6,926 bases of DNA from Longimicrobium sp. (GCA_030446945.1 JAUJMI010000197.1:1-6926), one strand, 5' to 3'. Positions 1-6,477 are shown, counted from the stretch's first letter. The notes: generated from the letters alone by a model not told the origin. Numbers and translations are program-made.

Positions 1-132
1 CCCCCCGCGGGCCGCGCCCCCCCCCCCCACGCGGTGCGGCGGGGGCCCGGGGGGCCCCCGGCCCGCCCGTCCGGCGGCGCCGCGCGCCCCCCCCCCCCCC
101 GGGGGGGGGGCCGCCCCCGCCGCCGGGCGCCC
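1..132. other. Low-complexity poly-C/poly-G contig edge, probably low-quality sequence
   Basis: The first ~130 bases are almost only C and G, with homopolymer runs of ten or more (for example the C run at about 87-100 followed directly by a G run). They do not encode recognisable helicase sequence, although recognisable XPB sequence starts immediately afterwards at about 133. This looks like the error-rich end of an assembled contig rather than biology. Any base or frame in this stretch is unsafe. Confidence 0.7.
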
Positions 133-555
133 CACCCCGGCGAGCCCGCGCTGCTGATCGGGATGTACGTGGACCAGGTGGAGAGCCTGGCGCGCGGGCT
201 GGACGTGCCCGTGCTCACGGGGAGCACGGGGCAGCGCCGGCGCGACGCCCTGTACCGCGACTTCCGCGAGGGGCGCATCCCCGTGCTCGCCGTGTCGAAG
301 GTGGCCAACTTCGCCGTGGACCTGCCCGACGCCGCGGTCGCGGTGCAGGTGTCGGGGACCTTTGGGTCGCGGCAGGAGGAGGCGCAGCGGCTGGGGCGCA
401 TCCTGCGGCCCAAGCGGGGCGCCAACCAGGCCCACTTCTACACGCTGGTGAGCCGCGACACGGTAGAGCAGGACTTCGCCCTCAAGCGGCAGCTCTTTCT
501 GTGCGAGCAGGGCTACGAGTACCACATCGCCGACGCGGAGGAGATCGCCGGATGA
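1..555 (+). CDS. XPB/Ssl2-type DNA repair helicase, C-terminal fragment (5' end missing)
   Basis: This is the end of a superfamily 2 ATP-dependent DNA helicase of the bacterial XPB (ERCC3/Rad25) family, a 3'-5' DNA translocase linked to nucleotide excision repair and transcription in eukaryotes and archaea. Only the second RecA-like domain is present. Seen directly: a motif IV-like segment LLIGMYVDQVESLA (about 151-192), the stretch VSKVANFAVDLPDA (292-333, motif V region), QVSGTFGSRQ just after it, and motif VI QEEAQRLGRILRPK (373-414) with the Q..GR..R arginine-finger pattern. The tail EQGYEYHIADAEE is typical of bacterial XPB. Reliable homology begins near HPGEP at 133; the frame stays open upstream, but through poly-C/poly-G sequence that is probably not real, so the N-terminal ~33 codons shown should be ignored. 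The Walker A and DEAH motifs lie outside the window. The stop TGA (553-555) overlaps the next gene's ATG, so the two are probably co-translated. Family call is confident; the cellular role is inferred. Confidence 0.9.
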   Translation, partial: PPAGRAPPPHAVRRGPGGPPARPSGGAARPPPPRGGGRPRRRAPHPGEPALLIGMYVDQVESLARGLDVPVLTGSTGQRRRDALYRDFREGRIPVLAVSKVANFAVDLPDAAVAVQVSGTFGSRQEEAQRLGRILRPKRGANQAHFYTLVSRDTVEQDFALKRQLFLCEQGYEYHIADAEEIAG

Positions 556-2621
556 AGCTGGCCGACCTGGACTGGCGGGGGATCCTCGCGACGCTTCCGG
601 ACTGGGAGGTGCTCTCCCCCGCCGCGCGCCGCGCCTTCGTGGGGGTGAAGCCGGCGCCGGGGACCGCCGGGTCCGTACTGGGCGCCGCCCGCGCGGAGCT
701 GGAGAGCGCCGGGATGATGCCGTGGCGGGCGCGCAGGGGACGCTGTGGGAGGCGACGCCCCGCTACCGCGCGCTCCAGCTGGCGCTGCGGGCGATGGACG
801 GCTTTCCGATGCTCGATACCAACGATCTGGCGGTCGCGACGGCGTACCTGCGCGAGAACTTGACGGACGACCAGGCAAAGCGGATCAGCAGGACGGGCTA
901 CTCCTGGGTGAACTACCTGCAGGTCGCGCAGCAGACCTGGTCCGTCGATTGGGTGGAGGAGTTCCTGGCGCTCCAGGATCTCCGCGCCGCGGCCAAGTGG
1001 GAAGCCCAGCTCGTCACGAAGGCCGAGGGCACGCGCCTGGTGCACCACGGGGTGTTCGACGCGCTCCGGGCGCTGGTGCGCTCGTTCGCCGGCAATCCGC
1101 GCGGCGTGCCCCTCCGCGATGTTCTCCCGGGGCTGGACGACGACACGCGGGCGGCGGTGCTGAAGGCGGGGTTCCGCTACCTCCTCCTCTTCCCCACCCT
1201 TCGCCAGGAGGGGCCCGAGGCGGTGGTGGGGCTCAGCCCCGGCGCTGCGCTCCGGCTGGGGCCGCCGCCCACTCCGCCGGAGCCGCTGGAGCCCGCCGAA
1301 GGGTTCGAAGCGCCTTACCTGCTCGCCGACATGACCGCGGTGCTGGTGGAGCTCGCCACCGCTCCCATCCCCCTGCGCGGAGACGGCGTGCTGTACGCGC
1401 GGGCGCGAACGGCCCTGGCGGCGCGCCTCCAGCCGCTCCCGCCCTGGATCGGCGAGATCCTCGACCTCGCGCGCGCCCCGGACGAGGAGGACGACCTCGA
1501 CGACTTCGACGACGACGAGGATGCCGGCCGGCGCGGCGCCGGCCCCGGTCCCGAGCTCCACGCGCGTGCCGCCGCCGCCGCGCGGGCACTGGTCAGCTTC
1601 GGGCTCGCGGCGACGCGCGAAAAGGGCGGCAAGGGCCAGCTCGCCGCTACCAAGGAGGGCGTGCGCTGGCTGCAGCTGGCGGAAGGGGAGCGGCTCCGGG
1701 AGGTGCTCCAGCTCTTCCGCGCGTCCGGCCAGCGCAACCCGCCCGGGTGGTACGACCCGGGGAAGGGGACCGAGTTCTTTCCCGCCCGGTTGGGCTTCGA
1801 CGTGCCGAAGGCATCGGGGCTGGACCTGCGCGCCGCAACGGCCGCCGTGTTCCTCTCCATTCCGCCGGGTGCGGTCGTGTCGCTGGAGCACCTGCTGCGC
1901 TTCCACACCATCGCTGCGAACCCCTTCCAGGGCCCCGGCGTACGCAAGCTCCTGGAGAAGCGGTATTCGTCTTCGACCCCCACGAGCCGCGAGGAGTGGG
2001 AGATCCTCTGGCTGAACCTGCTGCGCACCTTTTTGGCGCTGCGGCTCTTCGCCTACCGCGGCGCGCGGCTGGCCCGCACGGCGGACGGCGTGCCCTGCGT
2101 GGGGCTGACGCCGGCGGGCCGGTACCTGCTGGGCGCGACCGAGGCGTTCGAGTACGCGCCTCCGCCCGAAGGCGAAGGTGCTGGTGCAGCCCGACTTCGA
2201 GATCGTCTTCCTGGCTCCCGCTCCGCGCCTGGAGCCGGAGGTGGCGCGCTTCGCGGACCGGATCGGCGCGGGGGTGGGCGCCCTCTTCCGCATCACCCGC
2301 GCGTCGGCGATCCGCGCGGCCGAGCAGGGCCTCGCGGCAGACGAGGTGGTGGGGTCGCTGGAGCGGCTCTCGCGCAGCGGGGTGCCGGCCAACGTGGCCC
2401 GCCAGGTGCGCGACTGGATGGGGAGCACGCGCAGGGTGAGCCTCCGTCCCGCCGTCCTCATCGAATGCCCCGACGCCGACACCGCCGCACGGGTGCGCTC
2501 GGCTGCCGGAAAGCACGTGGAGCCGATCACCCCGACCGTGCTGCGCGTCATAGCCAAAGGGAAGGACCGGGCGGCGCTCGTGAAGCGGCTCCGCGAGAAG
2601 GGGATCTTCGTTTCGGAGTGA
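552..2621 (+). CDS. Helicase-associated (Helicase_C_3 / XPB-Ssl2 N-terminal-like) domain protein, with two apparent frameshifts
   Basis: This is the usual bacterial neighbour of XPB: a large protein whose C-terminal part resembles the helicase-associated domain PF13625 (M. tuberculosis Rv0862c beside XPB Rv0861c is the known parallel). Its biochemical function is not established; an XPB partner is inferred from conserved adjacency. Start: ATG 552 overlaps the helicase stop (ATGA) and has GGAGGAG at 537-543, 8 nt upstream. The reading starts in the frame of 552 (MKLADLDWRGILATLPDW) and jumps near 720 to the frame that carries VAGAQGTLWEATPRYRALQ. It stays there to EAFEYAP near 2160, then jumps back to the first frame at KVLVQPDFEIVFLAP, ending in TGA 2619-2621. 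One missing plus one extra base restores about 689 residues, within the family's usual size. An acidic stretch (DEEDDLDDFDDDED, 1481-1522) sits in the middle as a probable flexible linker. The C-terminal domain spans about residues 540-689. The frameshifts may be sequencing errors or a decayed gene; both breaks fall inside otherwise well-preserved protein. Confidence 0.8.
711..735 (+). other. Apparent frameshift 1 (one base missing) in the helicase-associated gene
   Basis: The frame from 552 reads GMMP through CCG 720-722 and then turns into Arg/Trp-rich nonsense. The frame one base back reads VAGAQGTLWEATPRYRALQ from GTG 722 and continues as good protein for about 480 residues. One extra G near 722 would join the two. 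No slippery heptamer or obvious downstream pseudoknot is visible, so a programmed shift is unlikely. Confidence 0.65.
2156..2178 (+). other. Apparent frameshift 2 (one extra base) in the helicase-associated gene
   Basis: The middle frame reads LLGATEAFEYAPPP and then degenerates into GEGAGAARLRDRLPG. The next frame reads KAKVLVQPDFEIVFLAP from AAG 2169, which is the conserved entry into the helicase-associated C-terminal domain. An extra base around G2168 (or two missing bases) explains the switch. It exactly compensates the shift near 720, giving back the original frame and the TGA stop at 2619. Confidence 0.7.
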
Positions 2622-2635
2622 CCGAACGGCTGGCC

Positions 2636-2725
2636 TCACACTGAGACGCAGAGGAAAATACAAGAGAAGATAGGGGCCGAGCTTTTCCTCTGTGCTCTCT
2701 CCGTCCTCCGTGTCTCTCTGTGTGA
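2636..2725. repeat. Pyrimidine-rich inverted-repeat element after the helicase operon (possible terminator)
   Basis: Two arms face each other. The left arm carries TCACAC (2636-2641), GAGAC (2643-2647) and CAGAGGAAAA (2649-2658). The right arm carries the exact complements in reverse order: TTTTCCTCTG (2683-2692), GTCTC (2712-2716) and GTGTGA (2720-2725). The right arm is longer by about 20 nt because it has extra CTCTCC/CTCCGT-type units, as if it had partly duplicated. The inner 10-bp stem is perfect, with a 24-nt loop. The base use (T/C and A/G rich, not GC-saturated) is unlike the surrounding genes. It begins 15 nt after the stop of the helicase-associated gene, so it could act as a 3'-end hairpin, but no clean U-tract follows. 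It may equally be a copy of a dispersed intergenic repeat. Confidence 0.5.
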
Positions 2726-2809
2726 AACGGCCGTTCCGCCAGGCATCCGATGTGCGCAGTCGAGCCGGCGGAAAAGAGCCGGGAAGCCCAACAGCCCGTG
2801 AGTGCGTCG

Positions 2810-3202
2810 ATGCGGAGAGTTCGGAGGGCCGGTTGCGCCGCGGTTCTGGCGGTGCTGCTGGCGACGGGGGCGCAGGCTCAGGAGTTCCGGGAGAACGTGC
2901 CGCACCCGTGCCAGGACTTCTGGATGCTCACGCGCACCGAGGTCGTGGACTGCCTACGGCGCGACTATGCTGTCGCCGATGCCGAGCTGAACCGGGTGTA
3001 CGCGGCGAAGATGGCCGCCCTCTCCCCCGCCGCGCGCAACGCCCTGCGAAGGGACCAGCGCGCCTGGCTCGTGCGCTACGACCGCGTGCTCACCTCGTAC
3101 TACTCGCGGCCGTGGGCCAACCGCTCGATCGCCAAGGTGCTCCCCTCCCAGATTCTCGCCGTGCGGCAGCGAACGGCGTACCTCCGCAGGTTCAGGGAGT
3201 AG
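2810..3202 (+). CDS. Secreted LprI-like (DUF1311) protein, lysozyme-inhibitor-type domain
   Basis: A 130-residue exported protein. Residues 1-23 form a signal peptide: MRRVRR basic start, hydrophobic core AAVLAVLLATG, and AQA before Q24 as the cleavage site. There is no lipobox. The mature part matches the LprI/DUF1311 pattern: Cys34 and Cys48 as a likely disulfide pair (PCQDFW, VVDCLRRDY), then ADAELNRVYAAKMAALSP (56-73) and LRRDQRAWLVRYD (79-91). The later cysteine that often follows RAW..YRD in this family is absent. M. tuberculosis LprI inhibits lysozyme, but most relatives are uncharacterised, so an envelope or periplasmic role is all I infer. Start choice: ATG 2810 puts the signal peptide at the N-terminus; GTG 2798 and ATG 2750 are in-frame alternatives, and none has a strong ribosome site. 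Its last 11 bases overlap the end of the oppositely oriented kinase gene. Confidence 0.75.
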   Translation: MRRVRRAGCAAVLAVLLATGAQAQEFRENVPHPCQDFWMLTRTEVVDCLRRDYAVADAELNRVYAAKMAALSPAARNALRRDQRAWLVRYDRVLTSYYSRPWANRSIAKVLPSQILAVRQRTAYLRRFRE

Positions 3203-5027
3203 CGCCCATCCCGCGCAGCTTTTCCCGCGCGATCCGCTCGCGCCGCTCGTCCGTGTTCAGCTCCAGGAAGCGGCGGTAGCTGGCGATGGCCGCCGGCGTC
3301 TCCCCGCGCGCCCGGTGCAGCTCCCCCAGGTTGGCGTGGGCGATGGCGCGGTTGGGGTCCAGGCGCACCGTCTCTCGCAGCTCCCGCTCCGCCCCCGCCA
3401 GGTCTCCGCTCTGCAACAGAGCCCAGCCCAGCTGGTTGCGATAGAGCGCGCTTTCCGGCGCCCCCGCCACCGCGCGCCGGAAGCCCGCCACCGCGGCCGG
3501 AAAGTCTCCCACTTCGAAGCGCTGCTCCGCCTGCCGCGCGGCACTCGCCGCGGCCGGGCTCGACGCGGACGCCGGGGACCGCGGCGCCGTGGACGTGCCC
3601 GCAAGGGTGCCGTTGGCCGCCGGGGCCGTGCCTGGCCGGGCGCCAGGCGCTGCACCGCCGGCTGGTGCCGCACCGCCTCCGGGCGCCGTGCCGCCGGCCG
3701 GCACCACGCCGGAGCCCGCCTGCCGGGCTGCTCCTGCCCCGGCGGGGTCCCCGCCGTCCGCGGCGCTCCAGGCGAGGGAGTCGGGAGTGCGCGCGGGCGG
3801 CGGCGGCGCGGCGGCGGGGGGCGCGGCCGCCGCGGTCTGCTCCGCCGGGGGTGGTTCCGCGGGAGTGTCGCGCGACATCGCCCACCACGCTCCACCGAGG
3901 GCCAGCAGGAAGAGCGGAACCCCGACGAGCAGCGCGGGCGAGGCACGGCGCCCCGCTGGACGCCCCGGCACCGGCACGCCTGGCGGCATCCGCTCCCGCG
4001 CGGGCGCCACTTCGCGGGTGGGTGCGGCGGGGGGCGTGGGCACTACAACGGGAGCCTCGGGGGGTGCTACCATCTCCGCATGGACCGGCTCGGCTGCGGC
4101 CAGCATCACCGTCTCGGACTCGGCGACGGGCACGACGAGCGGCGGCGCAGTGTCGGCGCGAAGCGAGGCCAGTGCCGCATCCAGCGCCCCGGCCATCTCG
4201 CCCGCGTCGGGGAAGCGGCGCTCCGGGTCCAGCTCCATGGCCCTGCGGATGATGGGCTCAACCTGCGCGGGGATCGCGGCGAACGAGGGCGCGGTGGCCG
4301 GGTCCCCGCGCGTGAAGGAGCGGATCTGCTCCGGGCCGAACGGGCGCTCCCCGGTCAGCAGCTCGTACCCGATCACGCCCAGGCTGAAGACGTCGGACGC
4401 GGGGGCGAGGTCGCGCACCTCCTGGAGCTGCTCCGGCGATGCGTAGCGGGGGGAGAGCGGCGCCGCGCCGTGGGTGAGCCGCGTGAGCGACTGCTCGGCG
4501 TCGCGGATGCGCGCGATGCCGAAGTCGAGCACGCACACGCGGAAGCGCTCCTCGCGCTCGTGCTCGGCCAGGAAGATGTTGGCGGGCTTCACGTCGCGGT
4601 GGATCAGCCCGCCGCGGTGCCCCGCCGCGATCCCGTGCGCCGCGTCGCGGAGGATGCGCACCGCCGCGCGCGTCTCCAACGGCTCGGCGCGCGCGAGCCT
4701 GCGCGACAGGTCTTCGCCGCGCAGGAGCTCCATCACCAGGAAGTCCAGCTCCAGGTCGGGATCGGTCCCCACGTCGTAGACGGTGACGACGTTGGGATGG
4801 TCCAGGCTGGCGGCCACGCGGGCCTCGCGCTCGAAGCGGCGGCGCACCTGGTCGCGCGTCGCCGCGTCCGCCGCGACCACGGTGATGACCTTGACCGCCA
4901 CGGTGCGTCCGAGGCGCTCGTCCTGGGCCCTGTACACGGCGGCGAAGCCGCCCCTGCCGATCACTTCCTCGATCCGGTAGCGGCCCATGAGGGTGCGGCC
5001 GGCGAGGAGCCCTTCGAGTCCTGACAT
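3192..5027 (-). CDS. Membrane-anchored Ser/Thr protein kinase with C-terminal TPR domain
   Basis: A 611-residue Hanks-type (PknB-like) kinase. The kinase domain is at about 17-285: glycine-rich loop GRGGFAAVY (24-32), Lys46 in VAVK, Glu68 of helix C, catalytic loop HRDVKPAN (143-150, Asp145), DFG 168-170, SPEQ 197-200 and DVFSLGVIGYELLTG (212-226). All catalytic residues are present, so it should be active. The activation segment reads LSPRYASPEQ in place of the common GTPRYMSPEQ. A single TM helix lies at about 363-384 (PALLVGVPLFLLALGGAWW), putting the kinase inside and the rest outside the membrane. After it comes a Pro/Ala/Gly linker (385-495) and three 34-residue TPRs (496-529, 530-563, 564-597) with the W/L-G-Y/A-F-A-P pattern. 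The TPRs probably bind a peptide or protein ligand in the periplasm or envelope; signal and substrate are unknown. Start ATG 5025-5027 lacks a clear ribosome site. It is monocistronic as far as seen. Confidence 0.93.
   Translation of the reverse strand: MSGLEGLLAGRTLMGRYRIEEVIGRGGFAAVYRAQDERLGRTVAVKVITVVAADAATRDQVRRRFEREARVAASLDHPNVVTVYDVGTDPDLELDFLVMELLRGEDLSRRLARAEPLETRAAVRILRDAAHGIAAGHRGGLIHRDVKPANIFLAEHEREERFRVCVLDFGIARIRDAEQSLTRLTHGAAPLSPRYASPEQLQEVRDLAPASDVFSLGVIGYELLTGERPFGPEQIRSFTRGDPATAPSFAAIPAQVEPIIRRAMELDPERRFPDAGEMAGALDAALASLRADTAPPLVVPVAESETVMLAAAEPVHAEMVAPPEAPVVVPTPPAAPTREVAPARERMPPGVPVPGRPAGRRASPALLVGVPLFLLALGGAWWAMSRDTPAEPPPAEQTAAAAPPAAAPPPPARTPDSLAWSAADGGDPAGAGAARQAGSGVVPAGGTAPGGGAAPAGGAAPGARPGTAPAANGTLAGTSTAPRSPASASSPAAASAARQAEQRFEVGDFPAAVAGFRRAVAGAPESALYRNQLGWALLQSGDLAGAERELRETVRLDPNRAIAHANLGELHRARGETPAAIASYRRFLELNTDERRERIAREKLRGMGATP
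3648..3701 (-). repeat. Three 18-bp tandem units encoding P(A/G)GG(A/T)A hexapeptides in the kinase linker
   Basis: Residues 443-460 of the kinase read PAGGTA PGGGAA PAGGAA, three consecutive 18-bp units (3684-3701, 3666-3683, 3648-3665). The units differ at several bases, so this is an old or selection-held duplication. It sits in the extracytoplasmic linker between the TM helix and the TPRs, where changes in unit number would alter spacer length without touching either domain. Confidence 0.55.
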
Positions 5028-5094
5028 GGCGTCGGGTTAGGTCGTGGCGCGCGCGGTACACGGGGATGCGGGCATTCGGCAAGATACGATCCGG

Positions 5095-5181
5095 GGGATG
5101 TGGGATGGAGGATGGGGGATGGAGGATGGGGGATGGGGAACGGGGAACGGGAGGGCGCCAGGACAGGGGACAGGGGACAGG
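5095..5181. repeat. Composite heptanucleotide tandem repeat, G-rich on the plus strand
   Basis: From 5095 the sequence falls into 7-nt units: GGGATGT, GGGATGG, AGGATGG, GGGATGG, AGGATGG, GGGATGG (5095-5136), then GGAACGG twice (5137-5150). A ten-base break (5151-5160) follows, then GGACAGG three times (5161-5181). Three unit types share the same period and the same GG...GG frame. The plus strand has many runs of three to five G and almost no C, so it could form G-quadruplexes. It lies between the divergent kinase and toxin-antitoxin genes, 68 nt upstream of the kinase start. It resembles the short tandem heptamer repeats known from some bacterial intergenic regions; any function is unknown. 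Confidence 0.8.
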
Positions 5182-5264
5182 CGTGAGGAGCCGGGTGCAG
5201 GGCGGGCGGGTGTTCTCGTTGCGGCGCGTGCCTATCAATCCGCCGGGGCCCTTCCACCCGGTGG

Positions 5265-5290
5265 TATCTGCACGTACATTGCACGTACAA
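5265..5290 (+). promoter_or_regulatory. Probable toxin-antitoxin operator/promoter: two GCACGTACA direct repeats
   Basis: GCACGTACA occurs at 5270-5278 and again at 5281-5289, 11 bp apart, which is one helical turn. The second copy sits in TTGCACGTACAA, a near-palindrome. A -10-like TACATT (5275-5280) lies between and inside the repeats; no convincing -35 is visible. Same-face repeats over the promoter are how RHH antitoxins usually autorepress their operons, and the antitoxin starts 18 nt downstream. The repeats are seen directly; the operator role is inferred. Confidence 0.5.
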
Positions 5291-5295
5291 GCAAC

Positions 5296-5301
5296 GAGGA
5301 G
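5296..5301 (+). promoter_or_regulatory. Shine-Dalgarno GAGGAG that fixes the GTG start of the antitoxin
   Basis: GAGGAG ends 6 nt before GTG 5308. No in-frame ATG upstream is near a ribosome site, and the longer reading frame would run back through the heptad repeat. This site decides for the short 76-residue antitoxin. Confidence 0.75.
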
Positions 5302-5307
5302 TGTCAC

Positions 5308-5538
5308 GTGCAGAAAAAGCTCACCATCACCGTGGACGAGGCTGTCTACGACGGGCTCTACCGGACCATAGGGGCGCGACGCATCAGCCAGTTCATCGAG
5401 TCACTGGTCCGGCCCCACGTGGTCGAAGCAGACCTGATGGCGGCGTACGCGGAAATGGCCGCCGACGAAGCGCGTGAGTCCGAAGCGGACGAATGGGCTG
5501 ACGCCCTGCTGCCTGACGTGGGCGATGAAACGCGGTGA
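5308..5538 (+). CDS. Ribbon-helix-helix antitoxin of a MazEF-type module
   Basis: A 76-residue protein starting at GTG 5308. The N-terminal half, [20 protein letters not shown] (3-22) and [15 protein letters not shown] (24-38), has the short DNA-binding beta strand followed by two helices expected of a MetJ/Arc-type ribbon-helix-helix dimer. The rest (39-76) is strongly acidic and helical, with [12 protein letters not shown] near the end. That is the usual toxin-binding tail, which in MazE-type antitoxins lies along the MazF dimer and blocks RNA entry. It should neutralise the downstream toxin and repress its own promoter through the GCACGTACA repeats. The stop overlaps the toxin start by 14 nt, so the toxin is probably translated by re-initiation and kept below antitoxin level. 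Confidence in the module is high; the exact antitoxin subfamily is less sure. Confidence 0.85.
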   Translation: MQKKLTITVDEAVYDGLYRTIGARRISQFIESLVRPHVVEADLMAAYAEMAADEARESEADEWADALLPDVGDETR

Positions 5539-5851
5539 AGTGTGGTGGGTCAATTTCGACCCCTCGGTCGGGGGCGAGATCCGCAAGCAGCGCCCGGCCG
5601 TGATCCTCAGCAACGACGCCTCCAACCAGCACCTGAACCGGGTCCAAGTCGTTCCGCTCACGAGCAGCGTCGATCGGCTGTTCCCCAGCGAGGCGTACGT
5701 CCAGTTGGCCGGTGAGCGCCGCAAAGCGCTGGCGGATCATCTCACCACTGCGAGCAAGCAGCGCCTCGTGCGGAAAGCGGGTGTGCTATCGCCGGCCGAT
5801 CTCGAGGCGGTTGTGCGCGCCGTGCGGGTGCAATTGAGCCTAACCTCCTGA
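5525..5851 (+). CDS. MazF/PemK-family endoribonuclease toxin
   Basis: A 108-residue toxin of the MazF/PemK family, ribosome-independent RNases that cut mRNA (and sometimes tRNA or rRNA) at short sequences and stop growth. Seen: the opening [20 protein letters not shown] (2-21), [10 protein letters not shown] (22-31) with the conserved Arg23, VVPLTS (42-47) with the conserved Thr46 of the active site, and the C-terminal [15 protein letters not shown] (67-81) and [15 protein letters not shown] (86-100) typical of the family. Length is normal and nothing is broken, so it should be active. ATG 5525 starts inside the antitoxin gene; only a weak GTGGG precedes it, which fits translational coupling. 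The cut-site specificity cannot be read from sequence. A chromosomal module like this may act in stress response, phage defence or simple maintenance. Confidence 0.93.
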   Translation: MKRGEVWWVNFDPSVGGEIRKQRPAVILSNDASNQHLNRVQVVPLTSSVDRLFPSEAYVQLAGERRKALADHLTTASKQRLVRKAGVLSPADLEAVVRAVRVQLSLTS

Positions 5852-6054
5852 CCGGTTGGCCCCGCGATTCCCCCAACGACGGGTGGCGTGGCAGGTATGA
5901 AGATGGCAAGCGCGGGGTCTGCAGGCCGCGGTCCCACCCCCTGCGGAGTTCGGCGTTCCCACGCGCGACAAGGCGTGAGCGCAGGCGCACATCCGCTGTG
6001 CGGTGCGTCGTCGTACCCCCAGCAACACGCCCACCCTCCCGCCCCTGAGCCGCA
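5852..6054. other. 203-bp intergenic region, no gene seen
   Basis: I find no coding frame with credible start and ribosome site here, and no tRNA-like fold. One short hairpin is visible: CGCACA (5986-5991) pairing with TGTGCG (5997-6002) around a 5-nt loop, with no T-run after it. A promoter for the downstream membrane protein should lie here, but I cannot point to one. Confidence 0.5.
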
Positions 6055-6477
6055 ATGCGCAACCCGTACACACGCCTGGAGCCCTTTCTCGCGTTGCCTG
6101 TCGCTGCCGCCGCGGCGCTGCTCCTGCCGGAAACGCTCCCGGTGTCCACCGTATTCCGCCACGCGGGTGTGGTCATGCTGCTCCAGAGCCTCGTGCGCGA
6201 CGTGTACCTGCTAGCCTCCGGGCGCGCGGCGGCGGCGGGTGGCACCCCGCGCCGCGGCTGGTTCCTGTGCGTGGAGTCCGCGCTGGGACTGGGGCTGGTG
6301 ATGCAGGGTCTGCTGCTGTCGGCGCTGGGTACGCAGGCCCGGGTCGCGCTGCCGCCCGCGTCGTGGGCACTGGCCGTTCTGATGTGGTGGGTGGTTGGGT
6401 ACGCGGTGCGCGACGTGGTTTTCGAGGTGCGGCGCGACCCGGACCACCTCAACCTGCTCATCGGACCGCGCGCGTAG
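6055..6477 (+). CDS. Uncharacterised four-TM membrane protein with a repeated VRD motif
   Basis: I do not recognise this 140-residue protein. It has four hydrophobic segments: about 9-25 (EPFLALPVAAAAALLLP), 33-54 (through GVVMLLQSLV), 71-91 (LCVESALGLGLVMQGLLLSAL) and 102-123 (ASWALAVLMWWVVGYAVRDVV). A short basic loop (57-68, with PRRGW) separates the pairs, so two hairpins are likely. The ends of segments two and four both carry V-R-D-V (47-50 and 118-121) preceded by a hydrophobic run, which suggests an internal duplication of a two-TM unit. The C-terminus is short and polar (RRDPDHLNLLIGPRA). No signal peptide cleavage site and no catalytic motif are visible. Codon use fits the neighbours. 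No strong ribosome site precedes ATG 6055, so the start is moderately sure; the hydrophobic N-terminus begins directly after it. Confidence 0.7.
   Translation: MRNPYTRLEPFLALPVAAAAALLLPETLPVSTVFRHAGVVMLLQSLVRDVYLLASGRAAAAGGTPRRGWFLCVESALGLGLVMQGLLLSALGTQARVALPPASWALAVLMWWVVGYAVRDVVFEVRRDPDHLNLLIGPRA

Noticed and set aside
711..735. Programmed ribosomal frameshift in the helicase-associated gene
   Set aside because: No X XXY YYZ slippery site or clear stimulatory hairpin is seen, and a second, opposite shift would be needed at 2168.
482..2557. A 691-codon open frame on the minus strand
   Set aside because: It is the antisense shadow of the helicase-associated gene. Its sequence is Arg/Ala/Pro-rich without domain pattern, while the plus strand carries recognisable conserved protein over the same span.
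3315..5024. A 569-codon plus-strand open frame opposite the kinase
   Set aside because: High GC at third positions removes stops from the opposite strand. The minus-strand frame has every kinase motif and the plus frame has none.
5095..5181. CRISPR array
   Set aside because: Units are 7 nt with no spacers, and no cas genes are near.
5044..5307. A longer antitoxin starting at 5044
   Set aside because: The extension would translate the heptad repeat into Gly/Trp/Met-rich sequence with no family likeness, whereas GTG 5308 has a good GAGGAG site and gives the normal antitoxin length.
5986..6002. Rho-independent terminator after the toxin gene
   Set aside because: The 6-bp hairpin CGCACA/TGTGCG has no T-run behind it and lies 134 nt past the stop; hairpins this small are common by chance at this GC content.
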